A program made the position numbers and the translations under genes. Below, piece after piece: positions 36,174 through 45,826 of a stretch of 64,000 nucleotides of DNA. The notes beneath the pieces are model-generated. The model worked only from the letters and a program-made list of their open reading frames with translations, was not told where the DNA came from and did not search any database. Origin of the DNA: an uncultured Bacteroides sp. (lineage in GTDB: Bacteria > Bacteroidota > Bacteroidia > Bacteroidales > UBA932); assembly GCA_945874355.1 (NCBI GenBank), contig CAMCGB010000001.1, forward strand, positions 146,275 through 210,274, in the 5' to 3' direction. Within the stretch, counting starts at the first letter, position 1; each line of letters opens with the position of its first letter.

Positions 36174-39100
36174 CAATCATCCGCAGATTTTTTCTGTCTC
36201 TGATTGGAGTTTTGACAGTCACGGCTCTTCCTCTGCGGTCTCAAAACCGTGAGGTGTCAGGAGTCGTGACTGACGCTTCTACTAAGGAGACGCTCATCGG
36301 GGCTACGGTAAGTGTGGAGCCCGGTGGAACTGTAGTAATTACTGACTTGCAGGGTAATTACAGCATCAACGCGCCGAGTGGCAGCACCTTGACTTTTTCC
36401 TGCCTTGGAATGGTGTCCAGGTCTATAGTTGTCACCGACCAGAGTATTCTGAATGTGGCTCTCGAGCCTGACAGGGAGCTGTTGGATGAGGTTATGGTCA
36501 TAGCTTATGGTACGACCAAGAAAGAGTCTTTCACAGGCTCTGCCGAAGTAGTTAAGTCAGAAAAGCTAAGCGACAGGGCCGTCAGCGATGTGAGCAAGGC
36601 TCTGGATGGGCAGGTCGCAGGAGTGATGGTGACCTCCGGCAGCGGCCAGCCCGGCAGCGGAGCCGAGATAAGGGTCAGGGGCTTCGGCTCCATCAACGCC
36701 TCGAATTCGCCCTTGCTGGTGGTCGACGGGGTTCCCTATGACGGGTCGCTAAACTCCATCAACAGCAATGATATAGCCTCAATATCAGTACTCAAGGACG
36801 CTTCTGCCGGAGCCCTTTACGGGGCCAGGGGAGCCAACGGAGTGGTAATGATCACCACCAAGTCCGGCTCCACCGACACTGAAAAGATGAATGTCAGCCT
36901 GAGCATCAAGGCCGGACTTGCGTCGAGGGCCATACCCCCGTATGACACCCTGGATGAGAAGGAGTATATGGAGCACATCTGGCGCGCTACCTACAACGAC
37001 CTTGTATATACGGAAGGATATCTTCCTGAGGTGGCCTTGCAGAGTACGGCTTCCAAACTCTCGTCCCGTTTCCTCGGAACTGACCAGAGGTACAACTGTT
37101 TCTCTCTTCCAGCTGAATCCCTTTTCGACGCCAGGGGAAAAGTTGTTCCCGAGGCAAGCCTGAAGTATCACGAAAACTGGATAGACGAGGCGCAGCGTAA
37201 GGCAGCGCTCAGGCAGGAGTATCAGTTCGGAGTGGATGGCTCTTCCTCCAAGGGACGCTATTATGCCTCGCTGGGGTATCTGGATGAGCAGGGTACACTG
37301 AAAACTACTGAGTTCAAGCGCTATAGCGTAAGGGTGGGTACGGACCTCAAGCCCCAAAAATGGTTTGAATTGGGGACTGACCTCAGCTATTCATATACCG
37401 ACAGCCGCTATCTGGGCTCGAACGGCACCACCAATACCAATGTCTGGTACTCGGCTATGATGATGGCTCCGATATATCCTGTATATGAGAAGAACCCTGA
37501 CGGAAGCGATGTGCTGGACCAGGATGGTAACAGGGTGTTTGACTACGGCCAGAGCCGTCCTGCCGGAGCCCAGAACAACCGCAACAGCGTGGCAACTCTT
37601 TTTGATGACGAGTATTACAGCCAGACCGGCACCCTGAGCGCAAGAATCAGGGCGGCGTTGAATTTCGGCCCTTTCAAATTGTCCAGTACTTTCGGCTCTG
37701 ACAATTCCAATACCTACGAGAGCACCAATTTCAATCGCGAATCGGGAAATGCCGCCGGCAGTGGCAGACTCACCAAGGAGAACGGCAGAATGATGAGCTA
37801 TACCTGGAACCAGCTGCTGCAGTATAACTCAAAATTCGGATCCCACAGCGTGGATGCCCTTGTGGGACACGAGTTCTACAAGTATCAGTTCCGTTATACT
37901 GTGGCCGAAAGGACGGGATTTCCGTTTGACGATTATGATGAGCTCGGAATGGGATCGACCCTATCTGAAGCGGGAAGCCAGTCGGATAACTATGCCATAG
38001 ACTCGTTCCTTTCGAGGTTGAACTACAACTACCTGGACCGCTATTATCTGAGCGCAAGTTTCAGAATGGACGCCTCTTCAAGATTCCACAGGGACCATCG
38101 CTGGGGCGCTTTCTGGTCGCTGGGCGCTTCTTGGAGAATCTCTCAGGAGAGCTTCCTGAGCTCTGTTGACTGGATAGACAACATTACCCTGAAAGCCAGC
38201 TACGGCGTGCAGGGCAACGACAACATAGGTTCATTCTATGCCTATCAGTCTCTCTATTCCATGTCATATCCGAACGGCAACCATTCAGGAGCCGTGATAG
38301 CTTCTGTCGAAACCTCGGACATCACCTGGGAGAAGAACGGCAATTTCAACACAGGAGTGGAGTTCCGCCTGTTCGACCGTCTTTGGGGTACTTTCGAGTG
38401 GTACTCGCGAAAGACCAGCGACCTGCTTCTGGAGAACCCTATGGCCATCTCGCTCGGCTTCCCGGGCTACTATGCAAATGTAGGAAGTATACTCAATAAC
38501 GGTCTCGACCTGAGTCTGAGCGGGGATATAATACGCAAGCAGGACCTTAGGTGGAATGTCTCCTGGATGGGCTCGACTCTGAGAAACAAAGTGCTCAGCC
38601 TTTCAAAGGGAGGGGAGGATATAGTCAACGGAGTCTTCCTTATACGAGAAGCTCTTCCTGTCAATTCATTCTATCTGAGCAGGAGCGCCGGAGTCGATCC
38701 GGCTACCGGAGACCAGCTCTACTGGGCATACAAGAAAGATGCGCAAGGCAATATGATTGAAGGCTCAGAGTACATAACATCTTCAACAACAGCCGCTTCG
38801 GGCTCGAAATATGTGTTCGGGTCCAGGATTCCCGACCTGTACGGCTCGCTGTCCACCACTTTGTCCTACAAGGGACTGGACTTCTCCCTTCTAATGACAT
38901 ACTCGCTTGGAGGTCAGATTTATGACAATGTATATAAGTCCCTTATGGAGCCTTCGTTCATAGGACAGGCTTATCATAAGAATGTGCTGAGAAGCTGGAG
39001 CGCTGCGGGGGAACTTACCGATGTTCCGAAAGCACTTACGACCCTGACCACCCTCTCTTCCGACCGCTTCCTTGTTTCGGCTTCATACCTGGCGCTCAAG

Positions 39101-39304
39101 AGTGTTTCTCTGGGTTACAGCTTCCCTTCAAAACTGTTGCGCGGAGCGGACATCCAGTCGCTCAGGGTGTTCCTATCGGCAGACAGCCCCTTGCTGCTGA
39201 CCCATCTGAAGGGAATGAACCCTCAGGCTGATTTCTCGGGGTCCACTTCCTACTCCTACACTCCCAACAGGACGTTTACTTTAGGTATTGATCTAAAATT
39301 CTGA
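36170..39304 (+). CDS. SusC/RagA-family TonB-dependent outer-membrane transporter
   Basis: A 1044-residue TonB-dependent transporter. Signal peptide residues 1-24 are followed by a carboxypeptidase-regulatory-like domain (REVSGVVTDASTKETLIGATV), the DEVMVIAYGTTKKESFTGS box, a plug (VSDVSKALDGQVAGVMV, RVRGFGSINASNSPLLVVDG) and a long barrel ending in the aromatic FTLGIDLKF. The usual N-terminal STN domain of regulated SusC proteins is absent, so there is no sign of sigma/anti-sigma signalling. It is coupled to the upstream lipoprotein by an ATGA overlap and is followed 5 bp later by susD. Confidence 0.95.
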   Translation: MTIIRRFFLSLIGVLTVTALPLRSQNREVSGVVTDASTKETLIGATVSVEPGGTVVITDLQGNYSINAPSGSTLTFSCLGMVSRSIVVTDQSILNVALEPDRELLDEVMVIAYGTTKKESFTGSAEVVKSEKLSDRAVSDVSKALDGQVAGVMVTSGSGQPGSGAEIRVRGFGSINASNSPLLVVDGVPYDGSLNSINSNDIASISVLKDASAGALYGARGANGVVMITTKSGSTDTEKMNVSLSIKAGLASRAIPPYDTLDEKEYMEHIWRATYNDLVYTEGYLPEVALQSTASKLSSRFLGTDQRYNCFSLPAESLFDARGKVVPEASLKYHENWIDEAQRKAALRQEYQFGVDGSSSKGRYYASLGYLDEQGTLKTTEFKRYSVRVGTDLKPQKWFELGTDLSYSYTDSRYLGSNGTTNTNVWYSAMMMAPIYPVYEKNPDGSDVLDQDGNRVFDYGQSRPAGAQNNRNSVATLFDDEYYSQTGTLSARIRAALNFGPFKLSSTFGSDNSNTYESTNFNRESGNAAGSGRLTKENGRMMSYTWNQLLQYNSKFGSHSVDALVGHEFYKYQFRYTVAERTGFPFDDYDELGMGSTLSEAGSQSDNYAIDSFLSRLNYNYLDRYYLSASFRMDASSRFHRDHRWGAFWSLGASWRISQESFLSSVDWIDNITLKASYGVQGNDNIGSFYAYQSLYSMSYPNGNHSGAVIASVETSDITWEKNGNFNTGVEFRLFDRLWGTFEWYSRKTSDLLLENPMAISLGFPGYYANVGSILNNGLDLSLSGDIIRKQDLRWNVSWMGSTLRNKVLSLSKGGEDIVNGVFLIREALPVNSFYLSRSAGVDPATGDQLYWAYKKDAQGNMIEGSEYITSSTTAASGSKYVFGSRIPDLYGSLSTTLSYKGLDFSLLMTYSLGGQIYDNVYKSLMEPSFIGQAYHKNVLRSWSAAGELTDVPKALTTLTTLSSDRFLVSASYLALKSVSLGYSFPSKLLRGADIQSLRVFLSADSPLLLTHLKGMNPQADFSGSTSYSYTPNRTFTLGIDLKF

Positions 39305-39309
39305 GAGTT

Positions 39310-40965
39310 ATGACTTCAAGTAAAATACACACTCTCTGCCTGACAGTGCTGATGCTGCTCCTTTGCCCGGCATTGATTTCCTCCTGTTCGCAGCTCCTGG
39401 ATACCTCTCCTACTACAGATGTGGACAAAGAGCTGATTCTGAAAGATACAGAATCGGTAAAGGTGGCTCTGGACGGAGTTTATGCAACTCTTTATAACAG
39501 AATAGATTTCGTGACGGCCAATGCCCATCAGTGCTTCGGGATTATGGCTGTCAACCTGGCAGCAGAGCTGATGGGAGAGGATATGGTCCAGACAGCAGAA
39601 GGAGCCGGATGGTTCTGGAAGGATTACAACTACGAGACCCGTGAGCGCTATACAAGCAAGATTCAGCGCTGCTACTTCACCTGGACGTATTTCTACCAGA
39701 TTATCTGCAATGTCAACTACATCCTCAGCGCGCAGGACAGTGCCAGCGGCCCGCGCGAAGAGCTGGACTACCTTATGGCCCAGGCGTACAGCCTGCGGGC
39801 ATACTCTTATTTTATGCTCATCCAGTCTTTCCAGCAGACTTACCTCGGCCACGAAAACCTTCCCGGAGTGCCCATCTACACTGAGCCAACGACCAGCGAA
39901 AGCAAGGGCGGACCGCGTGCGAAGGTGTCGGAAGTCTATGACCGGATAGTGGAAGACCTGGATACTGCAATGGACCTGTATAGGGACAGCGGAATCAGCC
40001 AGAGAGACATCACTGAGCTGGACTATTATGCCGCCAATCTTCTCAGGGCAAGAGTCGCCCTTGTGATGGGTGACTGGCAGAAGGCGGCCACCTGTGCCGG
40101 CATCGCCCTTGAAAAGCCGGGTCGCAGCCTGCTGGGCATCCAGGAGGCTACCGTGGTCAAAGGCAGCTTCAACGATGCCGACAAGACTTGGACCACCGGA
40201 ACTACTCCTTTTAACTCAACTGAGTCATCCTCAGTGCTTTGGGGAGCCAAAGTGCTGAGCGAGCAGTCGACCGTCTATGCTTCTTTCTACTCCCAGATGG
40301 ACGCCTGCACCGACATCTACTATGCTGCCGAATCCCCCAAGTGCATCAGCAATTGGCTGTATGCCCAAATCCCCGAGAGTGATGTCCGGAAAGGCTGGTG
40401 GAACGGAGATATAGGAGTGGATGCTTCAGAGTGGAAATATGGAGCGAACATCAACTACAACCAGCATAAATTCCAGTGGAAAGACCAGAAGAGCTACCAG
40501 GGAGACTATATCTTTATGCGTCTTGAGGAAGCGGTACTTATCCAGGCAGAGGCTATGTGCCGTCTCAAGGACTACTCCGGAGCACGGAAGGCAATATCCG
40601 AACTCGGCAGCCGCAGGGACCCCAATTACCAGAGAAGGGTAGCTTCCCTTTCCGGATGCGAGCAGACCTTCGCTTCGACCGGCACTGTAAGCACCCTGCT
40701 TGACGAAATCCTTCTCCAGAGAAGAATTGAACTCTGGGGAGAAGCAGGAAGAGTATTTGACATTCTCAGGCTTGCTAAAGGCTGGACCCGCGACTGGACT
40801 GTCGGCGGAGTGAAGAGTAATCACACCAACATACTGAGCAAGTACCCCGAGTATGCCGCTTTCCCTGCTGACTATCTGGAGTGCATACTGATGATACCTC
40901 AGACTGAAATCGACAATAATCCAAATATCAACGATGAAGACCAGAATCCTTACCGGCAGCTTTAG
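39310..40965 (+). CDS. SusD/RagB-family surface lipoprotein
   Basis: A 551-residue lipoprotein (LLLCPALISSC). SusD features are visible: LDTSPTTDVDKELILKD near the N-terminus, TPR-like helices (EELDYLMAQAYSLRAYSYFML), and C-terminal LLDEILLQRRIELWGEAGR plus EIDNNPNINDEDQNPYR. It forms the lid of the SusC transporter. It overlaps the next gene by 32 bp. No glycoside hydrolase lies in the operon, so the cargo is not indicated by context; it may be peptide or glycan. Confidence 0.95.
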   Translation: MTSSKIHTLCLTVLMLLLCPALISSCSQLLDTSPTTDVDKELILKDTESVKVALDGVYATLYNRIDFVTANAHQCFGIMAVNLAAELMGEDMVQTAEGAGWFWKDYNYETRERYTSKIQRCYFTWTYFYQIICNVNYILSAQDSASGPREELDYLMAQAYSLRAYSYFMLIQSFQQTYLGHENLPGVPIYTEPTTSESKGGPRAKVSEVYDRIVEDLDTAMDLYRDSGISQRDITELDYYAANLLRARVALVMGDWQKAATCAGIALEKPGRSLLGIQEATVVKGSFNDADKTWTTGTTPFNSTESSSVLWGAKVLSEQSTVYASFYSQMDACTDIYYAAESPKCISNWLYAQIPESDVRKGWWNGDIGVDASEWKYGANINYNQHKFQWKDQKSYQGDYIFMRLEEAVLIQAEAMCRLKDYSGARKAISELGSRRDPNYQRRVASLSGCEQTFASTGTVSTLLDEILLQRRIELWGEAGRVFDILRLAKGWTRDWTVGGVKSNHTNILSKYPEYAAFPADYLECILMIPQTEIDNNPNINDEDQNPYRQL

Positions 40966-41836
40966 TCTGCTCTGGGCAATAGTTTCGTCCTTTGTGGCCC
41001 TGTCCTGCTCCGATGAGCAGATAGGTACCATATATGAGGGTGAATCGTCCTTTGCCTTCAATAGCGGCGTTCTGAACGCGGAGCTCGGAGCTTCGGATAT
41101 GAACCAGATTCTTGTCCCGATTTCGAGAGGAAGCTTCGATGAGAGTATGGCTGAGCTCAAGCTCGAATTTGAAAATGCTCAGGGAGAGTGGGTTGACTCA
41201 GACCCGGAAGGCCTTTTCTCGCTTGTGGCCAAAAGGGTCCTTTTTGCAGATGGTTCGTACAGCGCAAATGCCCAGATTCACTATTCAGACCTTAATAAAC
41301 TAGGCATAGGGAAGAAGTACAGGATGAGGCTCACTATCCTTGGCGAGCTTAGCCCGAGCCAGAGGGGGAGCGTAGTGATAACGGCCAGCCGCAAACTGAC
41401 TTTCACTCTGCTAGGGAAGTGTGAATGGACTGACGTGTGTCTGTTCGACGGCACCTATTCCGCTGATATATACAAGGCAGAGGAGGCTGCAATCTACAGA
41501 GTTTCAGACCCTTACTCCGAGGGTTTGGTGGCTGAGGAGTATGCTGATGCCGGATGGATGGGAACACCTTCGGAATTCGTCCAGTTCCAGGTGCTTGATG
41601 ACGGCAGCATAGTTTATGAGCCTTTCTGTACCGGGATGAAGGTGCAGGGCAGATATCTTGCCTGGGCCTATTATCCGGGCGAGTATCAATGGGGAAAGGA
41701 CTTCTCTTCGTTCAACTCGAGGAACCGTCAGCTGTCCGAGAAAGTCTTCCAGCTGTATCCGGTGTACTGTCTGCCTGATTTCCAATACGGCTTTCTCAAC
41801 GAGGGCGCCTATCCTTTGACCATTGTCCTTCCCTAG
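40934..41836 (+). CDS. SusD-associated lipoprotein of unknown function
   Basis: A 300-residue protein whose start overlaps the end of the SusD gene by 32 bp, so it belongs to the same operon. A lipoprotein signal (LWAIVSSFVALSC) is followed by a beta-rich domain (about 40-150, LVPISRGSFDESMAELKLEFE), then GKCEWTDVCLFDGTYSADIYKAE and RVSDPYSEGLVAEEYA, blocks I recall from lipoproteins placed after SusD in Bacteroidales. It probably lies on the cell surface and accompanies SusCD. No catalytic motif is visible. Confidence 0.65.
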   Translation: MKTRILTGSFSLLWAIVSSFVALSCSDEQIGTIYEGESSFAFNSGVLNAELGASDMNQILVPISRGSFDESMAELKLEFENAQGEWVDSDPEGLFSLVAKRVLFADGSYSANAQIHYSDLNKLGIGKKYRMRLTILGELSPSQRGSVVITASRKLTFTLLGKCEWTDVCLFDGTYSADIYKAEEAAIYRVSDPYSEGLVAEEYADAGWMGTPSEFVQFQVLDDGSIVYEPFCTGMKVQGRYLAWAYYPGEYQWGKDFSSFNSRNRQLSEKVFQLYPVYCLPDFQYGFLNEGAYPLTIVLP

Positions 41837-41850
41837 TTCCGGTTTTTGTA

Positions 41851-41858
41851 TATATTTG
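41851..41858 (+). promoter_or_regulatory. -7 element for the RyR-domain channel gene
   Basis: TATATTTG at 41851-41858 matches TAnnTTTG, 27 bp before the ATG. No good -33 TTTG is visible. The gap to the preceding lipoprotein is 49 bp. Confidence 0.5.
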
Positions 41859-41885
41859 TGAGAACGACACACATACAATCTGCGT

Positions 41886-43703
41886 ATGCTTAAAAGAAGA
41901 TTTGACAAGATGCTCTCCGAGGGCTTGGGCAGCCAGCTGATATGGCTGCTCGTGGTGGTCCTGGTCTCTCTGCTGTTTTTCTGGGGACTAGCCTCGATTC
42001 TGTTCAGGGGCTGGGATTTCAGCTGGCAGGATATAGTTGCCCTATATCTGGACGGAGGCAATTTTGCCGGCAAGGGCGAGCACGACTGGTTCCGCCTGAT
42101 TGTTACCCTGTTCGGCCTGCTGCTCTTCTCCACCCTGCTGATTTCGGTGTTCAACAACCTCTTCGACAACATCGTCGATGCCGTCCGCACCGGCCGCAGA
42201 AGATACTCCCTCAAGGGCCACGTGCTGATTCTGGGCGCCGGAAAGGAAGTGCTTCCCATCCTGGAGAACCTTCGCCTCAAGCTCCCGAAGCAGACCGATA
42301 TAGCCATAATGACGAGCACCGACGCCGAGCATCTTAAGGAGAGGCTCACGCTCGAAACCGGCGACGGAGCCTTTGTGTCAAGGATATATTTCTACCAGGG
42401 GGAAAGGAATGTGTATCAGGACCTTAAGTCTGCCTGTGCCCATAGATGCTCGGCAATATTCATAATAGGGGAGGACGGCGAAGAGAACCACGACTCCTGC
42501 AATATGGAGTCGCAGAAGGTGATTTCCCGACTTTGCGAACAAGAAGCTTTGAAGGGCGACAAGAAGATGCCCGAAAGCATAAGGTGCTATGTATGCCTGG
42601 ACTCCGATACCGCAATAGATGTAGTGCAGTACGACAAGGCTCCGGTCAGCACCCCGAGACTCCTTACCGACTATATAGGCAGCAGCGATACGGCCGTGGA
42701 GCAGCTTCTGGTACACAGCGATTTCCTGCCTGTCCTCAAAGAAGAATCTTCCAGGTACTCCCACCTGGTGATTATCGGTTGCGGGGAGATAGCAGACCGG
42801 GTGGGAATTGTGGCCGCCCATCTGAGCCACTACCCGCGCTATTCGGACGGGAGCCTTCGCAAGACCCTGATTACCTTCATAGGGGAGGGTATGAGGCCCT
42901 GGATGAACCATCTGGTGAGCCAGAAGAGCAATATGTTCGAGCTGTGCCACTATAGCTATATCTCTGCTGAAGGGGAGATGGAGCATATGGAGCCCGACGA
43001 GCGTTACGGCGATTTTATGGACCTCGAATGGGAGTTTATAGACTCCGACGAGAATTCTCCAATGGTGCGTTCGTACCTGAGTGACTGTGCGGCTTCTGAA
43101 GAGCAGGTTCTCAGCGTAGTTGTATGTTATGATTCGCAGAGCCGCAACGAGGATGTTCTGGTGCATCTGCCTTTCTCCCTGAAGAACTGCAAGAAGGGCG
43201 TGTTTGTGCAGAGGCGCAGCGAGATTCTGCTCAAGGCCGCTTCCTGCTCTATGTTCGGGGAAGTGATGCTCTTCGGGCCCGGGTCTGACGGTTATCTGAA
43301 CAACTTCTTCCCTTTGCGCTGCCGCGACGGAATGAAGGTCAATGATGTCTATGAAAAGGCTTACGGGAGCGGAAGGGACAGCCGGACAGCCTGGTATTCA
43401 ATCTGCGAAGCCCACAAACTCTCAAGCATCTACTGCTACGAAGCTATAGGACTCAAACAGAAGTGCTTCGACAAAGACAGTGACGAGGTGAAACTCTATG
43501 AGTGCGAGCATCGCCGCTGGATGGCAGGAGTCCTGCTTCTGGGCTACAGGGCTATGACCCCCGAAGAGATAGCCAGGACGCGCGCTGAAGGCAGGGTGAA
43601 GGAGATGAAGGCGCAGTTCAAGCACGTGGACATAGTCCCGTTCGAGGACCTGCCGAAGGAAGAGCAGGATAAGGACAAGGTGCTTCTGGATGCCCTAATG
43701 TAA
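41886..43703 (+). CDS. CASTOR/POLLUX-like ion channel with C-terminal RyR domain
   Basis: A 605-residue protein. Two transmembrane helices (about 19-40 and 75-95, LIWLLVVVLVSLLFFWG and LIVTLFGLLLFSTLLISVF) flank LYLDGGNFAGKGEHDWFR, which resembles the ADAGN pore loop of CASTOR/POLLUX channels. Cytosolic NAD-binding-like domains follow: GHVLILGAGKEVLPIL and YSHLVIIGCGEIADRV are Rossmann starts, as in RCK/TrkA-N gating domains. The last 75 residues (YECEHRRWMAGVLLLGY, HVDIVPFEDLPKEEQDKD) match the RyR domain pattern. It is likely a ligand-gated cation channel. The gene stands alone, converging on nadE with a 5-bp gap. Confidence 0.8.
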   Translation: MLKRRFDKMLSEGLGSQLIWLLVVVLVSLLFFWGLASILFRGWDFSWQDIVALYLDGGNFAGKGEHDWFRLIVTLFGLLLFSTLLISVFNNLFDNIVDAVRTGRRRYSLKGHVLILGAGKEVLPILENLRLKLPKQTDIAIMTSTDAEHLKERLTLETGDGAFVSRIYFYQGERNVYQDLKSACAHRCSAIFIIGEDGEENHDSCNMESQKVISRLCEQEALKGDKKMPESIRCYVCLDSDTAIDVVQYDKAPVSTPRLLTDYIGSSDTAVEQLLVHSDFLPVLKEESSRYSHLVIIGCGEIADRVGIVAAHLSHYPRYSDGSLRKTLITFIGEGMRPWMNHLVSQKSNMFELCHYSYISAEGEMEHMEPDERYGDFMDLEWEFIDSDENSPMVRSYLSDCAASEEQVLSVVVCYDSQSRNEDVLVHLPFSLKNCKKGVFVQRRSEILLKAASCSMFGEVMLFGPGSDGYLNNFFPLRCRDGMKVNDVYEKAYGSGRDSRTAWYSICEAHKLSSIYCYEAIGLKQKCFDKDSDEVKLYECEHRRWMAGVLLLGYRAMTPEEIARTRAEGRVKEMKAQFKHVDIVPFEDLPKEEQDKDKVLLDALM

Positions 43704-43708
43704 CTATG

Positions 43709-45649
43709 CTACTCTTCGCTCAGGCTCCAGGGGCAGGAGATGTCTGAAGGCATCCTCCAATCGCCTCTGGGTGAAAGCGATACCGAGCCTACCTTGGGCC
43801 CGTCCGGAAGGCAGGAACGCTTGAACTGCTGGGTGAAGAAACGTCGGAAGAACACTGAGAGCCATTTGCGTATGGTCTTCTCGTCCCACTCGCCACGGAA
43901 GGCCTTGAGCGCCAGGAAGAGAATCTTGTCAGGGCTGAAGCCGAAGCGGAAATAGTTGTACAGGAAAAAGTCGTGCAGCTCGTAGGGACCTACAAGGTCT
44001 TCGGTCTTCTGCGCTATCTTACCATTCTCGTCGGCGGGCAGCAGCTCCGGGCTTATCGGGGTGTCCGCTATGTCCAGAAGCACTTCGCTGACTTTCCCTT
44101 CGCTAGCGAAGCGGTTCTTTGCCGCCCAGACAACCAGGGTGCGTACAAGTGTTTTGGGGATGCTCACATTCACTCCGTACATCGACATATGGTCGGCATT
44201 GTAGGTGCACCATCCGAGAGAGAGCTCGGAAAGGTCTCCGGTGCCTATGACTATGCCTCCTTCCTTGCAGGAGATGTCCATAAGAATCTGCGTCCGCTCC
44301 CGGGCCTGGGAATTCTCGTAAGTCAAATCGTGCACATTCTCGTCCTGACCTATGTCCCGGAAATGCTTGCGGGTGGCTTCCACTATGCTCACCTCCCTTG
44401 AATCTATGCCCATAAGCTCCATCAGGGCAGTGGAGTTGTTGTGGGTGCGGACAGTGGTGCCGAAGCCCGGCATTGTGACTCCTATAATATTGGAGCGCGG
44501 AATGCCGAGTCGGTCGAAGGCAAGAGTGGTGACCAGCAGGGCAAGCGTCGAGTCGAGCCCTCCCGAGATGCCGATGACAGCCTTGCGGCAGCGTATCTGC
44601 TCGAGCCTCGTGGCAAGGGCGATGACCTGTGAGGAAAGGATTTCGCTGCAGCGGCTCTCCAATGCCTTGGGGTCGCCCTGGGGGACGAAAGGCCTCGGCT
44701 CCACCCTGCGCAGGAACAGCTCCCCGAAATCAGTTTCCACTCCGCTTCCGGCATCGATGAGCCTGAAATCCACAGTCCCGCCTTCCGCCCTGAAAGAATG
44801 CTCCTTGATCCGCAGGTTGTCCAGCTTCTGGATGTCGATGTCGGCGCAGACTGTCTGTGCTTTCATACTGAAGCGCTCGCTTTCGGCGAGGATTGCCCCG
44901 TATTCGCCTATCAGCGAGCTGCCTGCCCACACCAGGTCCTGGGTGGATTCCCCGTAACCCGAAGAGCAGTAAAGGTAGGCGCAAAACAGCCTTGAAGAGG
45001 TGGCGCGGACCAGACTCTTGCGGTATTCGTGCTTGAGCAGGATTTCGTTCGATGCCGAAAGATTCACTATCAGCTGGGCTCCGCCAAGAGATGCGTATGT
45101 GCTTGGCGGAAGGGGCGACCAGAGGTCCTGGCAGATTTCGACTCCGAACTTGAGCTCTCCCATACAGAAGAGTAGCCTGGTCCCGAAATCGCATTCCTGC
45201 CCGGCGTAGCTAATCCGCTCGATCCTGTCACCCAGGACCCTGGCTGACTCGAACCAGCGGGGCTCGTAGAACTCGGCATTCCCGGCGAGATAAGTTTTGG
45301 GCACTATGCCCAGAATCTTACCCCTGCGGCATACGATTGCGCAGTTGAACAGCCGTCCCCTGAACGCGACGGGGGCTCCGAACACCAGGGCGGCGTTCAG
45401 CTCCCGGCTCGCAAGAACTATCTGCCCGCACGCCTTCTCGGCCTGCTCCAGAAGCGGATGCGACGAGAACAGGTCGGCGCAGGTATAGCCCGTGACGCTG
45501 AGCTCAGGGAAAGCCGCCACCCAGACTCCCTTCGAGTCCAGTTCTCTGGCAAGAGCGATTATCTGTTGAGAGTTCCTGCGGCAGTCAGCCACATATACAC
45601 GTGGCATTGCAGCTGCCACTCTTACGAAACCGTAGTTGTTCTGATTCAT
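43709..45649 (-). CDS. nadE: Glutamine-dependent NAD+ synthetase
   Basis: A 646-residue two-domain enzyme. The N-terminal nitrilase-type glutaminase has its triad in FPELSVTGY, PKTYLAG and VEICQDLW. The C-terminal synthetase holds the pyrophosphate loop GISGGLDSTLALL, followed by GTGDLSELSLGWCTYN. It makes NAD+ from deamido-NAD+ with ammonia channelled from glutamine. Length fits the two-domain family. The start ATG lies 44 bp from a TATATTTG element on the minus strand. Confidence 0.96.
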   Translation of the reverse strand: MNQNNYGFVRVAAAMPRVYVADCRRNSQQIIALARELDSKGVWVAAFPELSVTGYTCADLFSSHPLLEQAEKACGQIVLASRELNAALVFGAPVAFRGRLFNCAIVCRRGKILGIVPKTYLAGNAEFYEPRWFESARVLGDRIERISYAGQECDFGTRLLFCMGELKFGVEICQDLWSPLPPSTYASLGGAQLIVNLSASNEILLKHEYRKSLVRATSSRLFCAYLYCSSGYGESTQDLVWAGSSLIGEYGAILAESERFSMKAQTVCADIDIQKLDNLRIKEHSFRAEGGTVDFRLIDAGSGVETDFGELFLRRVEPRPFVPQGDPKALESRCSEILSSQVIALATRLEQIRCRKAVIGISGGLDSTLALLVTTLAFDRLGIPRSNIIGVTMPGFGTTVRTHNNSTALMELMGIDSREVSIVEATRKHFRDIGQDENVHDLTYENSQARERTQILMDISCKEGGIVIGTGDLSELSLGWCTYNADHMSMYGVNVSIPKTLVRTLVVWAAKNRFASEGKVSEVLLDIADTPISPELLPADENGKIAQKTEDLVGPYELHDFFLYNYFRFGFSPDKILFLALKAFRGEWDEKTIRKWLSVFFRRFFTQQFKRSCLPDGPKVGSVSLSPRGDWRMPSDISCPWSLSEE

Positions 45650-45692
45650 ATTGTTCTTCTTTTTGCGGCGGGCTACGCCTTCTGAACGGGCA

Positions 45693-45700
45693 CAAATATA
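45693..45700 (-). promoter_or_regulatory. -7 element of nadE
   Basis: TATATTTG on the minus strand matches the consensus. The 177-bp gap to glnN also carries an AT-rich stretch before glnN with no confident -7 match on the plus strand. Confidence 0.55.
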
Positions 45701-45826
45701 ATAAAATGGTGAGAATAATAATCTTGTTTTGAATTATGAAAATTTCTTTTTAACTTGCGCTCTGTTAGTTTGTTGGGTATTCCAGAATTATAAAATTTTT
45801 TAAAATATAATTCAATTCTCAGTTTT

